Of a stretch of 51,971 nt of DNA, positions 35,901 to 43,682 are shown in pieces (position 1 is the stretch's first letter; the number at the start of each line of letters is the position of its first letter). The DNA is from an uncultured Lactobacillaceae bacterium (lineage in GTDB: Bacteria; Bacillota; Bacilli; Lactobacillales; Lactobacillaceae): assembly GCA_945273735.1 (NCBI GenBank), contig CALYPJ010000008.1, positions 1-51,971 of the forward strand. Direction: 5' to 3'. The notes beneath the pieces were generated by a model. The model was not told the origin of the DNA. It saw nothing but the letters and a program-made list of their open reading frames with translations, and did not search any database. The translations under genes and the position numbers were made by a program.

Positions 35901-36802
35901 TGCAATGGTGGCAGATTTTAATTCTTACAATTTATGCTGGATATGAAATTCTTGATGAACTACAAATTTATTCATCCTTAAGTTCACCAGTAGCAGCAGG
36001 TTTAATTTCCGGAATAGTTATGGGTGACGTTAAAACTGGTTTGTTCATTGGTGGTAGTATGCAGTTAACAGTTTTAGGTGTTGGTACTTTTGGTGGAGCT
36101 TCTCGAATTGATGCTACAACAGGAACAATTCTTGCAACTGCTTTTGCGTCATCTATCGGAATGAAGCCAGAATTAGCTATTTCAACTTTGGCGGTACCAG
36201 TAGCTAGTTTGATGGTTCAATTAGATGTTTTAGCCCGTTTTGCTAATACTTATTTTGCTCATCGAATTGATAAAAATATTGAAAATTTTGATTATAAAGC
36301 TATTGAACGTAACTTTTTAATGGGTGCAGGTCCTTGGGCTTTGTCACGAGCAATTCCCGTATTTTTAGCTTTAGCTTTTGGTGGTAATTTAGTTAAAACA
36401 GTTGTAGATTGGTTAAACACAGATGTTAAATGGTTAGCAGATGGATTATCAGTAGCTGGAGCTGCTTTGCCAGCAGTTGGATTTGCAATTTTACTTCGAT
36501 ATTTGCCAGTCAAACAACATTTCCCTTATTTAATTTTAGGATTTATTTTGACTACATTACTCTCAACAGTGTTTACCAATGTTCAAACTTTAGGAACTGG
36601 TTTAGCAGCAGCAGATAAGAAATTTGCTGGTACTTTCAATAGTTTACCTATGTTAGCCATTGCTTTAATTGGTTTAGCTTTAGCCTTGATTAGTTATAGT
36701 CAACACCGTTCCGGTGGTGGTAGTAAACCAAGCAGCAGTAGTTCCAATTCAAATACTGTAGACGATTCCAACGAGGAGGAAATTGAAGATGACGAACTAT
36801 AA
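35900..36802 (+). CDS. PTS system mannose-family EIIC component with acidic tail
   Basis: This 300-aa membrane component forms the sugar channel with IID. Hydrophobic helices fill residues 1-265 and include the family motif around SPVAAGLISGIVMGD and GGSMQLTVLGVGTFGG. The last 33 residues are unusual: a Gly/Ser linker (SGGGSKPSSSSSNSN) followed by a run of acidic residues (NEEEIEDDEL). The acidic codons overlap the ribosome binding site and start of the IID gene (14-base overlap). Confidence 0.93.
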   Translation: MQWWQILILTIYAGYEILDELQIYSSLSSPVAAGLISGIVMGDVKTGLFIGGSMQLTVLGVGTFGGASRIDATTGTILATAFASSIGMKPELAISTLAVPVASLMVQLDVLARFANTYFAHRIDKNIENFDYKAIERNFLMGAGPWALSRAIPVFLALAFGGNLVKTVVDWLNTDVKWLADGLSVAGAALPAVGFAILLRYLPVKQHFPYLILGFILTTLLSTVFTNVQTLGTGLAAADKKFAGTFNSLPMLAIALIGLALALISYSQHRSGGGSKPSSSSSNSNTVDDSNEEEIEDDEL

Positions 36803-37598
36803 ATTAACTGATGCTGACTTTAAACAAATTAATAAACGTAGCCTTTTTGGATTTCAATTAGGTTGGAATTATGAAAGAATGCAGGGCTCAGGATATCTTT
36901 ACACAATATTACCGCAATTAAGAAAAATTTACGGTGATGGGACTCCTGAATTAAAAGAAATGATGAAAACTCATACCCAGTTTTTCAATACTTCTAACTT
37001 TTTTAATACTATTATTACTGGGATTGACCTTGCAATTGAGGAAAAAGACGGAATTGCCGGAAAAGATGCTGTAAGTGGTATTAAAGCTGGGTTAATGGGA
37101 CCATTTGCTGCAATTGGTGATTCAATCTTTGCTTCATTAGTGCCAGCAATTTTTGGAGCTCTAGCAGCGACAATGGCTCGTAATAATAATCCAGTTGGAA
37201 TTTTTATTTGGATTATTGCACAAATTTTGATTATGGTTTTTCGTTGGGTTCAACTGAAATTTGCTTATAAGCAAGGTGTTGAATTAGTTACAACAATGCA
37301 AGATCAGTTAAATGCAATTACTGATGCAGCTTCATTATTAGGTGTATTCATGGTAGGAGCAATGGTTGCCAGCATGATTAATATTAAGATTGCTTATACA
37401 CCGAATATAGGTGGGGTTGCAACTAGTATCCAAAATATTTTAGATACCATTTTACCAGGTTTAGTTCCGGCTGCTTTGGTTGGATTTGTTTATTGGATTC
37501 TTGGTAAAAAAGGAATGACCTCGACTAAAGCAATTTGGTTAGTCTTAATTCTTTGCGTTGTTTTATCAGCTCTTGGTATAATTGGAAAAGCTCATTAA
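36789..37598 (+). CDS. PTS system mannose-family EIID component
   Basis: This 269-aa membrane component unique to the mannose family, partnering IIC. It starts with the cytoplasmic LTDADFKQINKRSLFGFQLG segment. It also contains the conserved GIKAGLMGPFAAIGDSIF loop and C-terminal transmembrane helices. I chose the ATG at 36789, eight bases after GAGGAGGA, over a TTG two codons upstream. It overlaps the IIC gene by 14 bases. Confidence 0.94.
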   Translation: MTNYKLTDADFKQINKRSLFGFQLGWNYERMQGSGYLYTILPQLRKIYGDGTPELKEMMKTHTQFFNTSNFFNTIITGIDLAIEEKDGIAGKDAVSGIKAGLMGPFAAIGDSIFASLVPAIFGALAATMARNNNPVGIFIWIIAQILIMVFRWVQLKFAYKQGVELVTTMQDQLNAITDAASLLGVFMVGAMVASMINIKIAYTPNIGGVATSIQNILDTILPGLVPAALVGFVYWILGKKGMTSTKAIWLVLILCVVLSALGIIGKAH

Positions 37599-37619
37599 TA
37601 GAATAAGGATAAAATTTAG

Positions 37620-38024
37620 ATGAAGAAACTTGTTTTAATTAGTCACGGTAATTTTTGTGTTGAATTAAAAAAAAGTGCAGAAATGATTATGGGACCGCAA
37701 GATAATATCTATGCAATTCCTCTGTTACCGGAAGATGGTCCTGAAAGTTACTTGAAGAAGTTTCAAGATGTAGTTAAAGAACTTGACGATTACGTAGTTT
37801 TTGCCGATTTAATGGGTGGTACACCTGCAAATACGGTTGCTAAAGAGATTATGAAGGGAAAAGACATTGAACTTTATGCTGGTGCTAACTTACCTATGGT
37901 AATTGAATTTGTTAACAGTAACATGATCAATCAACCTTCAAATTACGTAGATGTAGCGAGATCAGGTATTCTTAAAGTTAATGATGAAATTTCTTTAGAT
38001 GACGACGACGAGGATGATGAATAG
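37620..38024 (+). CDS. PTS system mannose-family EIIA component with acidic tail
   Basis: This 134-aa cytoplasmic IIA protein accepts phosphate from HPr at His9 (VLISHGNFCVELKKSAEMI). The GGTPANTVAKEIM segment is typical of the fold. It ends in SLDDDDEDDE, a strongly acidic tail that parallels the tail on IIC. IIA as a separate last gene completes the IIB-IIC-IID-IIA set. A terminator follows at once. Confidence 0.93.
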   Translation: MKKLVLISHGNFCVELKKSAEMIMGPQDNIYAIPLLPEDGPESYLKKFQDVVKELDDYVVFADLMGGTPANTVAKEIMKGKDIELYAGANLPMVIEFVNSNMINQPSNYVDVARSGILKVNDEISLDDDDEDDE

Positions 38025-38046
38025 GTACCTTGAAGTTTGAAAAATT

Positions 38047-38072
38047 AAGTTCGCAAAATTGCGGACTTTTTT
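38047..38072 (+). terminator. Terminator of the PTS operon
   Basis: AAGTTCGCAA (38047-38056) and TTGCGGACTT (38059-38068) pair with one G-U and lead into T7. Confidence 0.85.
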
Positions 38073-38187
38073 TATGCAACTAAGTATTCATTAATAATGA
38101 TTTTTAAAGATTAATTATTTGAAAAAATTAGGACGATAAATAGTGTTTTATCCTATTACTTTAATAGCTTAATAAAAATTAAGAATC

Positions 38188-38236
38188 AAAAAATCCACTA
38201 AATTAAGTTTAAGATCTAATTTAGCGGATTTTTTAA
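38188..38236. terminator. Terminator of the glycyl radical enzyme operon, possibly bidirectional
   Basis: AAAAATCCACTAAATTA (38188-38204) and TAATTTAGCGGATTTTT (38218-38234) form a 17-bp stem with one mismatch, with T-runs on both strands. It lies 100 bases beyond the activase stop (38336). The remaining DNA between 38025 and 38335 shows no gene. Confidence 0.75.
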
Positions 38237-38335
38237 TTATTATAAAAATTTGAAAAATGTTAAAAGATTAGAAAGAAATAATAATTTTAATTTGATAGCT
38301 ATAACTGTATTCATGATTAAAATTTAATTAATTTT

Positions 38336-39127
38336 TTATTCTAATCCACTTACTATTGCTTTAATTTTTCGAGATTCAAAATAGTCATGAATATTTTGAA
38401 CTTCTTCATTAGTTAGTAGTGGAGTATCTGCCATTGTATAATGTCGATTAAGATATTCATATTTTTGACTACCATACTGGTGAAAAGGTAAAATATGGAC
38501 TTCTTTTAGTCCAAGTGAAGTAGCATAATCAGCAATTTGTTCTAAATTTTTGGGCTTGGTAGTATATCCCGGAATTAGTGGAATACGAGGTGTAACTTGA
38601 ATAGTAGGGGTATGGAGAAAAGTTTCAAAACTTGTTTTAACAGTATTAATATCTTCACCAATAACTTGTCGGGCACGTAACGGATTCATAATTTTTAAGT
38701 CAAATAATGCATGATCAACATATGGTAATACTTTTTTGACTTCTCTTAAAGGTACGGCTCCGGTAGTTTCGATTGCGGTGTTAATTCCTAATTTGTGAGC
38801 TTCATGTAAAAGATTAGCACAAAAGTCAGCTTGAACGAGGCATTCTCCACCAGAAAGGGTTAAGCCTCCACCAGAATTTCGATAAAATAAATCATCTTTT
38901 TCAACTTCGGCCATAACTTCGCTGACACTGTACCATTTAGTAATGGTCTCTTTTTGACCATTTTTAATCCATGTTAAAGGGGTTACAGGTCCTTGAGATT
39001 CAGGATTACAACACCAGGGGCAGTGTAAAGGGCAACCTTGTAAAAAGACAATTGTGCGAATACCTGGACCATCATGGATAGAATATCTTTGAATATTGAA
39101 AATTAATCCTTTTTCGCCTTTTATCAC
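38336..39127 (-). CDS. pflC: Radical-SAM glycyl radical enzyme activase (PflC-type)
   Basis: This 263-aa enzyme uses a 4Fe-4S cluster and S-adenosylmethionine to place the glycyl radical on the neighbouring enzyme. The cluster motif is CPLHCPWC (CxxxCxxC), preceded by NIQRYSIHDGPGIRT and followed by the SAM-binding GGGLTLSGGE. Most activases of this subgroup have a ferredoxin-like insert with extra CxxCxxC clusters right after the NPES motif; here it is absent, as in a few Gram-positive relatives. I chose the second of two adjacent GTG codons (39127), seven bases after a GGAG that overlaps the preceding stop; 39130 is equally possible. Confidence 0.92.
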   Translation of the reverse strand: MIKGEKGLIFNIQRYSIHDGPGIRTIVFLQGCPLHCPWCCNPESQGPVTPLTWIKNGQKETITKWYSVSEVMAEVEKDDLFYRNSGGGLTLSGGECLVQADFCANLLHEAHKLGINTAIETTGAVPLREVKKVLPYVDHALFDLKIMNPLRARQVIGEDINTVKTSFETFLHTPTIQVTPRIPLIPGYTTKPKNLEQIADYATSLGLKEVHILPFHQYGSQKYEYLNRHYTMADTPLLTNEEVQNIHDYFESRKIKAIVSGLE

Positions 39128-39137
39128 CACAGTACTC

Positions 39138-41480
39138 CTATAAAGCATGTTCGGCTCGACGGATAATGTCATCTTGGATGTGCTTGTTTAAATCAACGAA
39201 GAAAGCACTATACCCAGCAACTCGTACTACCAAGCCGGCATAATTTTCTGGATGCTTTTGCGCATCAATTAAAGTTTCCCGTGACTGAACATTAAATTGA
39301 ACGTGACGAATTTTTAATTGGGTAAATGTCATTAAAAAATCAGCAAATTTTTTGATTCCATTTTCACCCCTTAAAGTATTTGGCGAAAATTTTAAATTCA
39401 GTAAACTTCCATTAACTGCTAAAGTATTATCAATCCGACTAACCGATTTTAATACGGCGGTTGGTCCTAAACGATCTCGTCCAACCATCGGAGATAATCC
39501 ACCATCAGCTAATTGTTCGTGGCTTTTACGACCATCAGGGGTTGCACCAACGTCCTCACCTAAGGGAATATGAGCTGAAACAGTATAAGCACCAGCATTA
39601 AATTGGCCACCGCGAATATTGGTATATTTGCCGAGTTCTAAGGTAAAGTGGCGGAAAATTTTAGCACATTCCATGTCTAATTCTTTATTATCATTACCAT
39701 ATTTATCGAAATCATGAATTAAGTGTTGTCGTAAATTTTCACCATTTGGACCAGCAAAGTTATTTGCTAGATGAGCTACGAGATCCTTAAAAGTCATTTC
39801 ATGGTTTTCGAAAACTAATTTTTTAACAACATATAATGAATCAGCTAAATTAGGTTCGCCAATTCCCTGAACTCCAGAAAAATTATACCGGGCGCCACCT
39901 TGAGTTACATCTTTGCCTTTATCTAAACAATCGGATACTAGAGTGGAAAGGAAAGGAATGGGAGCAAATTCACGGTGACCGTAATCAACAATATCTGATC
40001 CTTGAGTGACAATTTTCACATAGTAATCAATCTTATTTAAGATGTCTTGCCGTAATTTGTTATAAGTTACATTAGGGTCATCTTTAAGATCATATAAGGA
40101 TAACTCCATGATTCGCATTAAATTGAATAGGGCAATATCATGCAAACCATAAGTTCGACCGGGAATGGTAGTTTCCACACAACCCACAACGGCATAATCT
40201 CTAGCGTCATCTAATGAAACCCCTTTACTTAAGAATCCTGGAACACATACTTCATCATTAAAAAGCATCGGAATACCAGTTCCAAAACGAATCGTTTCAC
40301 AAGTTTTGTTTAAAAAACTTCGTGGAATTTTTTCATTAATTCGTACCGATAAATTAGGTTGTGGTAATTGAATTTCTTGATAAAGATCTAACATTTTGAA
40401 TGAAAGTTCATTAACCGCATATTGACCATATTTATCATCGCCACCAAGAGACACTGTATAGCCCGTTGGAAATCCAGCAAAACATTTAGCGCTTTCGGCA
40501 CTTCTTAAAAGAACTACATCGTTAGTTTTTAAATAGAAATCCCCTAATACTTCGTGTAAAAAACTTTCAGGAACGCCTTGAGCTTTAGAGACTTGATAGA
40601 AGGGATTCATGTATTGATCCATTCGGCCTAATGAGAGTGAAGAAGCGTTTGATTCATATTGGGCAACAATACTAGTCATCCAAAGTAATTGTAAAGCTTC
40701 ATAGAAGCTATTTGGTGCATCAGTTTCTAGACGACGACACATTGCTGCTATTTCGATTAATTCAATTTTCCGATATGTAGGAGGATCTTCTTTTTTCACC
40801 AATTTATCTGCTAATTTAGCGTAACGTTCAAAATGACGTTGCATTCCTTGAAAAATAATTAAGGCTGCTTGATAAAAATTATTTTCCGGATTTTGGTTTA
40901 TTTTCTGTTGAAGTAATTTGATATAAGCACCAATACCTTGGTTTAAAATAGCCGGGAAGTCCATAATAATATGGCCTTGACCTTTATCAGTCTGGTTTAG
41001 TTTAATGACCCGGTTATCTATTGCCATTTGAACTTCTGGAGTAATTTTCGAATTAATGAAATCTTTCATTGAATGGTTAGTCCAATAAGGCAGTAGTTTT
41101 TCGCGATAAATTTGTTTATCAGTTTCGGTAAATTCAAATTGATCTTGTGGTCGTGTTGCAATTGTATCAATTTCTTTCATAATCCAATAAGGATCCATTT
41201 CAGGAGATAGAATGCCGCTACGAGGGCGAATGGTACGATTACCGATGAGCAATTCTCCGGGACGAATACTAATTTTGACATGATCAAGAATATAAGATGT
41301 TGCTTTGGCACGACGAATTATTGTGGGTTCATTGACCGTAGTTTGATAACTTTCAGTATAAAGTAAAGCCCGCTCTAATGAGATTTGACGTTTAGATCGA
41401 AATAAATTAGCTTTCATTTCTTGCAAGCGCGAATTAGGTCGAGCGGTCAGATAAGTATCAGTAATTTCAGTAGTTTGCAC
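39138..41480 (-). CDS. pflD: PflD-type glycyl radical enzyme, probable anhydrohexitol-6-phosphate lyase
   Basis: This 780-aa oxygen-sensitive glycyl radical enzyme. The thiyl cysteine is Cys434 in VVGCVETTIPGRTYGLHD (GCVE type, as in C-O/C-N lyases, not the Cys-Cys pair of pyruvate formate-lyase). The radical glycine is Gly756 in RVAGYSAFF. Stretches such as EISLERALLYT-like, SPEMDPYW, TDKGQGHII, ESNASSLSLGR and GGLSPM match E. coli PflD as I recall it. PflD was reported to open 1,5-anhydromannitol-6-phosphate to 1-deoxyfructose-6-phosphate. The GTG start (41480) follows AAAGGGG; an upstream in-frame ATG would add 18 lysine-rich residues. Substrate assignment is an inference. Confidence 0.9.
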   Translation of the reverse strand: MQTTEITDTYLTARPNSRLQEMKANLFRSKRQISLERALLYTESYQTTVNEPTIIRRAKATSYILDHVKISIRPGELLIGNRTIRPRSGILSPEMDPYWIMKEIDTIATRPQDQFEFTETDKQIYREKLLPYWTNHSMKDFINSKITPEVQMAIDNRVIKLNQTDKGQGHIIMDFPAILNQGIGAYIKLLQQKINQNPENNFYQAALIIFQGMQRHFERYAKLADKLVKKEDPPTYRKIELIEIAAMCRRLETDAPNSFYEALQLLWMTSIVAQYESNASSLSLGRMDQYMNPFYQVSKAQGVPESFLHEVLGDFYLKTNDVVLLRSAESAKCFAGFPTGYTVSLGGDDKYGQYAVNELSFKMLDLYQEIQLPQPNLSVRINEKIPRSFLNKTCETIRFGTGIPMLFNDEVCVPGFLSKGVSLDDARDYAVVGCVETTIPGRTYGLHDIALFNLMRIMELSLYDLKDDPNVTYNKLRQDILNKIDYYVKIVTQGSDIVDYGHREFAPIPFLSTLVSDCLDKGKDVTQGGARYNFSGVQGIGEPNLADSLYVVKKLVFENHEMTFKDLVAHLANNFAGPNGENLRQHLIHDFDKYGNDNKELDMECAKIFRHFTLELGKYTNIRGGQFNAGAYTVSAHIPLGEDVGATPDGRKSHEQLADGGLSPMVGRDRLGPTAVLKSVSRIDNTLAVNGSLLNLKFSPNTLRGENGIKKFADFLMTFTQLKIRHVQFNVQSRETLIDAQKHPENYAGLVVRVAGYSAFFVDLNKHIQDDIIRRAEHAL

Positions 41481-41529
41481 TAATAAAACCCCTTTCTTTT
41501 TTTTTAGTGTAACTAGTTTAGAATAGTAA

Positions 41530-41597
41530 TTCAATAAAATGCTTGGTAATCATTTGGAATTGCACATATATTCAATAAATTTTGTTGTTTTATTGGA
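41530..41597. promoter_or_regulatory. Candidate DeoR operator array between divergent GRE and regulator genes
   Basis: TTCAATAAA occurs at 41530-41538 and 41571-41579, and an inverted copy TTTATTGGA (one mismatch) at 41589-41597. Repeated 9-mers of this kind in a 150-base divergent spacer fit binding of a DeoR-type tetramer with looping. The promoters themselves were not assigned. Confidence 0.5.
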
Positions 41598-41632
41598 TTT
41601 TAATTGCTATAGTAAAGGAAAGGAGATAAGCG

Positions 41633-42400
41633 ATGAAAGCCATTGAAATTCAACAACGCCGCCAAAGAATTCTCACAATTTTGAATCAGGAACGTAAAAT
41701 TGAAGTACGTACTTTGGTGCAGAAGTTACAAGTATCTGATGAAACTATTCGTAAAGATTTAGCAGTTTTAGTAGACCAAGGTTTAATCAAAAAGCGTTAT
41801 GGAATAGCAGAATTAATTGCAACAAACAATTCCACACCCGTGGGTTTAAGAGATAAAACTGAAAACCGTGCGAAGATGTTAATGGCGCAAACTGCTTTAA
41901 AACTCATTAAACCAGAAATGAGATTTATTGGTTTAGATCAAGGAACTTCGGTAGCAAAATTAGCTGAAGAAATTAAACAATTGTCGCATAAAACCATTAT
42001 TACTCGTTCATTACTTTCATTGATTGCTTTAAAGAATGGTGAAAATGAATTTTTTTGTCCGGGGGGATATTATAATGCTAATGATATGGCTTTTCAGGGG
42101 CAAAATGAGGCTTTTATGGTAACTAATACTCATTTGGATATAAGTTTTTTTGGGTCGGGTGGTGTTAAAAATCGACCGGGTCTTTGTTCTACGAGTTTTA
42201 CTGATGCTGAATTAAAAAAGCAAATGGTGGAACAATCTAGTGTTAAAGTTGCATTGGTTGATCATACTAAATTCGAACAAACAGCTTTAGTTATGGTGCT
42301 ACCTTGGTCTCATTTTGATTATTTAATTACCGATAGCCAAACTTCAGATGCAACAATTGCAAAACTAAATAATCAAGTAAAAGTTATTGTTGCTAGATAA
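41633..42400 (+). CDS. DeoR-family transcriptional regulator
   Basis: This 255-aa regulator has the N-terminal DeoR helix-turn-helix (about 5-58: RRQRILTILNQERKIEVRTL and VSDETIRKDLAVL). A C-terminal sensor domain follows (GLDQGTSVAKLAEEI, FFGSGGVKNRPGLCS, ALVDHTKF), which in this family binds phosphorylated sugars. It is divergent from the glycyl radical enzyme with an AAGGAGA ribosome binding site. It most likely controls that operon and itself. Confidence 0.93.
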   Translation: MKAIEIQQRRQRILTILNQERKIEVRTLVQKLQVSDETIRKDLAVLVDQGLIKKRYGIAELIATNNSTPVGLRDKTENRAKMLMAQTALKLIKPEMRFIGLDQGTSVAKLAEEIKQLSHKTIITRSLLSLIALKNGENEFFCPGGYYNANDMAFQGQNEAFMVTNTHLDISFFGSGGVKNRPGLCSTSFTDAELKKQMVEQSSVKVALVDHTKFEQTALVMVLPWSHFDYLITDSQTSDATIAKLNNQVKVIVAR

Positions 42401-42586
42401 CATTATGAACAAATTTGCGTTTTAAATTTTTTTAGTAAAGCTTCAAAATGAATGGTCATAATTATTTTAGTAAAAATTTGATAAAAAGGTTAAGCGGTTA
42501 CCATTGCTCTAATATCTTCTAATTATTATTCTAAGATTGAAATTTTTTCTGAATGTAGTTCCAACTATTTAAAGGAGGATCCAACT

Positions 42587-43525
42587 TTGAAGAACCGTCA
42601 ACTCTTAACGCGAATTGCTTATCAATATTATGTTCAAAATAAAACTCAAAGCGAGATTGCCAAGAGTTGGAATTTGAGTCGTTCTACAATTAGTCGAATT
42701 TTAACTCGGGCGCGAGAAGAAGAGATTGTCAAAATTCAATTGGATGATAGTGATCTCAAGATAATGGAACTCGAAACAAAAGTAAAAAATAAATATCGAC
42801 TCAAAAATGTTGTGGTAGTTACCCCGGAGCCGAATCAATCACTTAATGATAAAAAGACAATTTTGGCTCATGGAGCTGCACTTTATTTAAAGCAAATTAT
42901 AAAAAATAACAGCAGAGTGGGGGTTACGTGGGGTGCTACTTTGTCACGTATGGTAGGGCAATTGCATCAACTTAAATCAACTAATGCTACTTTTGTTCCT
43001 TTAGTAGGAGGCCCTAGTCAAGCTAATGTTAAGTACAATGTTAATACCATTGTGTATGATCTAGCTAAGAAATTTGTGGGGAAAAGTAAATATATTAATG
43101 ATCAAGTAGTTCAAAAAAGTATTTATTTAAAAAACAAAATTATGAAAACGCCATATTATCAAGAGTTAATTGTTGATTGGCAAAAATTAGATTTAGCTGT
43201 TGTTGGAATCGGTGGCCCCTTAACTACAAAAACTACAAGTCATTGGCGTGATCTTTTAACTTCAGATGATTTGATATTGTTAAAAGAACAGCATGCAATT
43301 GGTGATTGTTGTTGTACTTTTTATGATAAAAATGGTAAAATTTTAGCTCCTTTTTTACGAAAAAGAACAATTGCAATTCCGTTAGAAATGCTAAAACAGG
43401 TCCCAATTCGAATTGCTGTAGCATATTCATTAACTAAAATTCCTTCGATAAGAACCAGTTTAAACATGGGTTTAGTTAATACTCTCATTACAGATGAAGA
43501 AACGGCATTACACTTAATTAATTAA
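42587..43525 (+). CDS. SorC/DeoR-type sugar-responsive regulator
   Basis: This 312-aa regulator of the SorC family has an N-terminal helix-turn-helix (QSEIAKSWNLSRSTISRIL, about 20-40). A large sugar-phosphate-binding domain follows, with VGVTWGATLSRM, FVPLVGGPS and LDLAVVGIGG. The TTG start follows a perfect AAAGGAGG at nine bases' distance. It is the third regulator of this sugar region; it ends at a bidirectional terminator. Such regulators usually bind a phosphorylated pathway intermediate. Confidence 0.92.
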   Translation: MKNRQLLTRIAYQYYVQNKTQSEIAKSWNLSRSTISRILTRAREEEIVKIQLDDSDLKIMELETKVKNKYRLKNVVVVTPEPNQSLNDKKTILAHGAALYLKQIIKNNSRVGVTWGATLSRMVGQLHQLKSTNATFVPLVGGPSQANVKYNVNTIVYDLAKKFVGKSKYINDQVVQKSIYLKNKIMKTPYYQELIVDWQKLDLAVVGIGGPLTTKTTSHWRDLLTSDDLILLKEQHAIGDCCCTFYDKNGKILAPFLRKRTIAIPLEMLKQVPIRIAVAYSLTKIPSIRTSLNMGLVNTLITDEETALHLIN

Positions 43526-43620
43526 TATATTAGTTATAAAAATAAAGTGAAAGTTGATCTTAATTTAAATTAAATATTATAAAGATCATTAATTATTTGC
43601 TTTAAAACCATATAATTAAT

Positions 43621-43657
43621 AAAAAAGATTCAACTTTTTATAGTTGAATCTTTTTTG
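43621..43657. terminator. Bidirectional terminator between the SorC gene and the first adhesin
   Basis: AAAAAAGATTCAACT and AGTTGAATCTTTTTT form a 15-bp stem with a short loop and T-runs on both sides. Confidence 0.9.
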
Positions 43658-43682
43658 AATTAGAAAATATTGACAAAAATAA

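Noticed and set aside
39138-39172. Upstream start for the activase giving a 34-base overlap with the GRE gene
   Set aside because: The extra residues read as the out-of-frame end of the GRE, and a GGAG site correctly placed for the GTG at 39127/39130 favours the shorter form.
42489-42502. Possible cre site upstream of the SorC gene (GTTAAGCGGTTACC)
   Set aside because: The core fits, but three outer positions deviate from the consensus and no promoter could be aligned with it.
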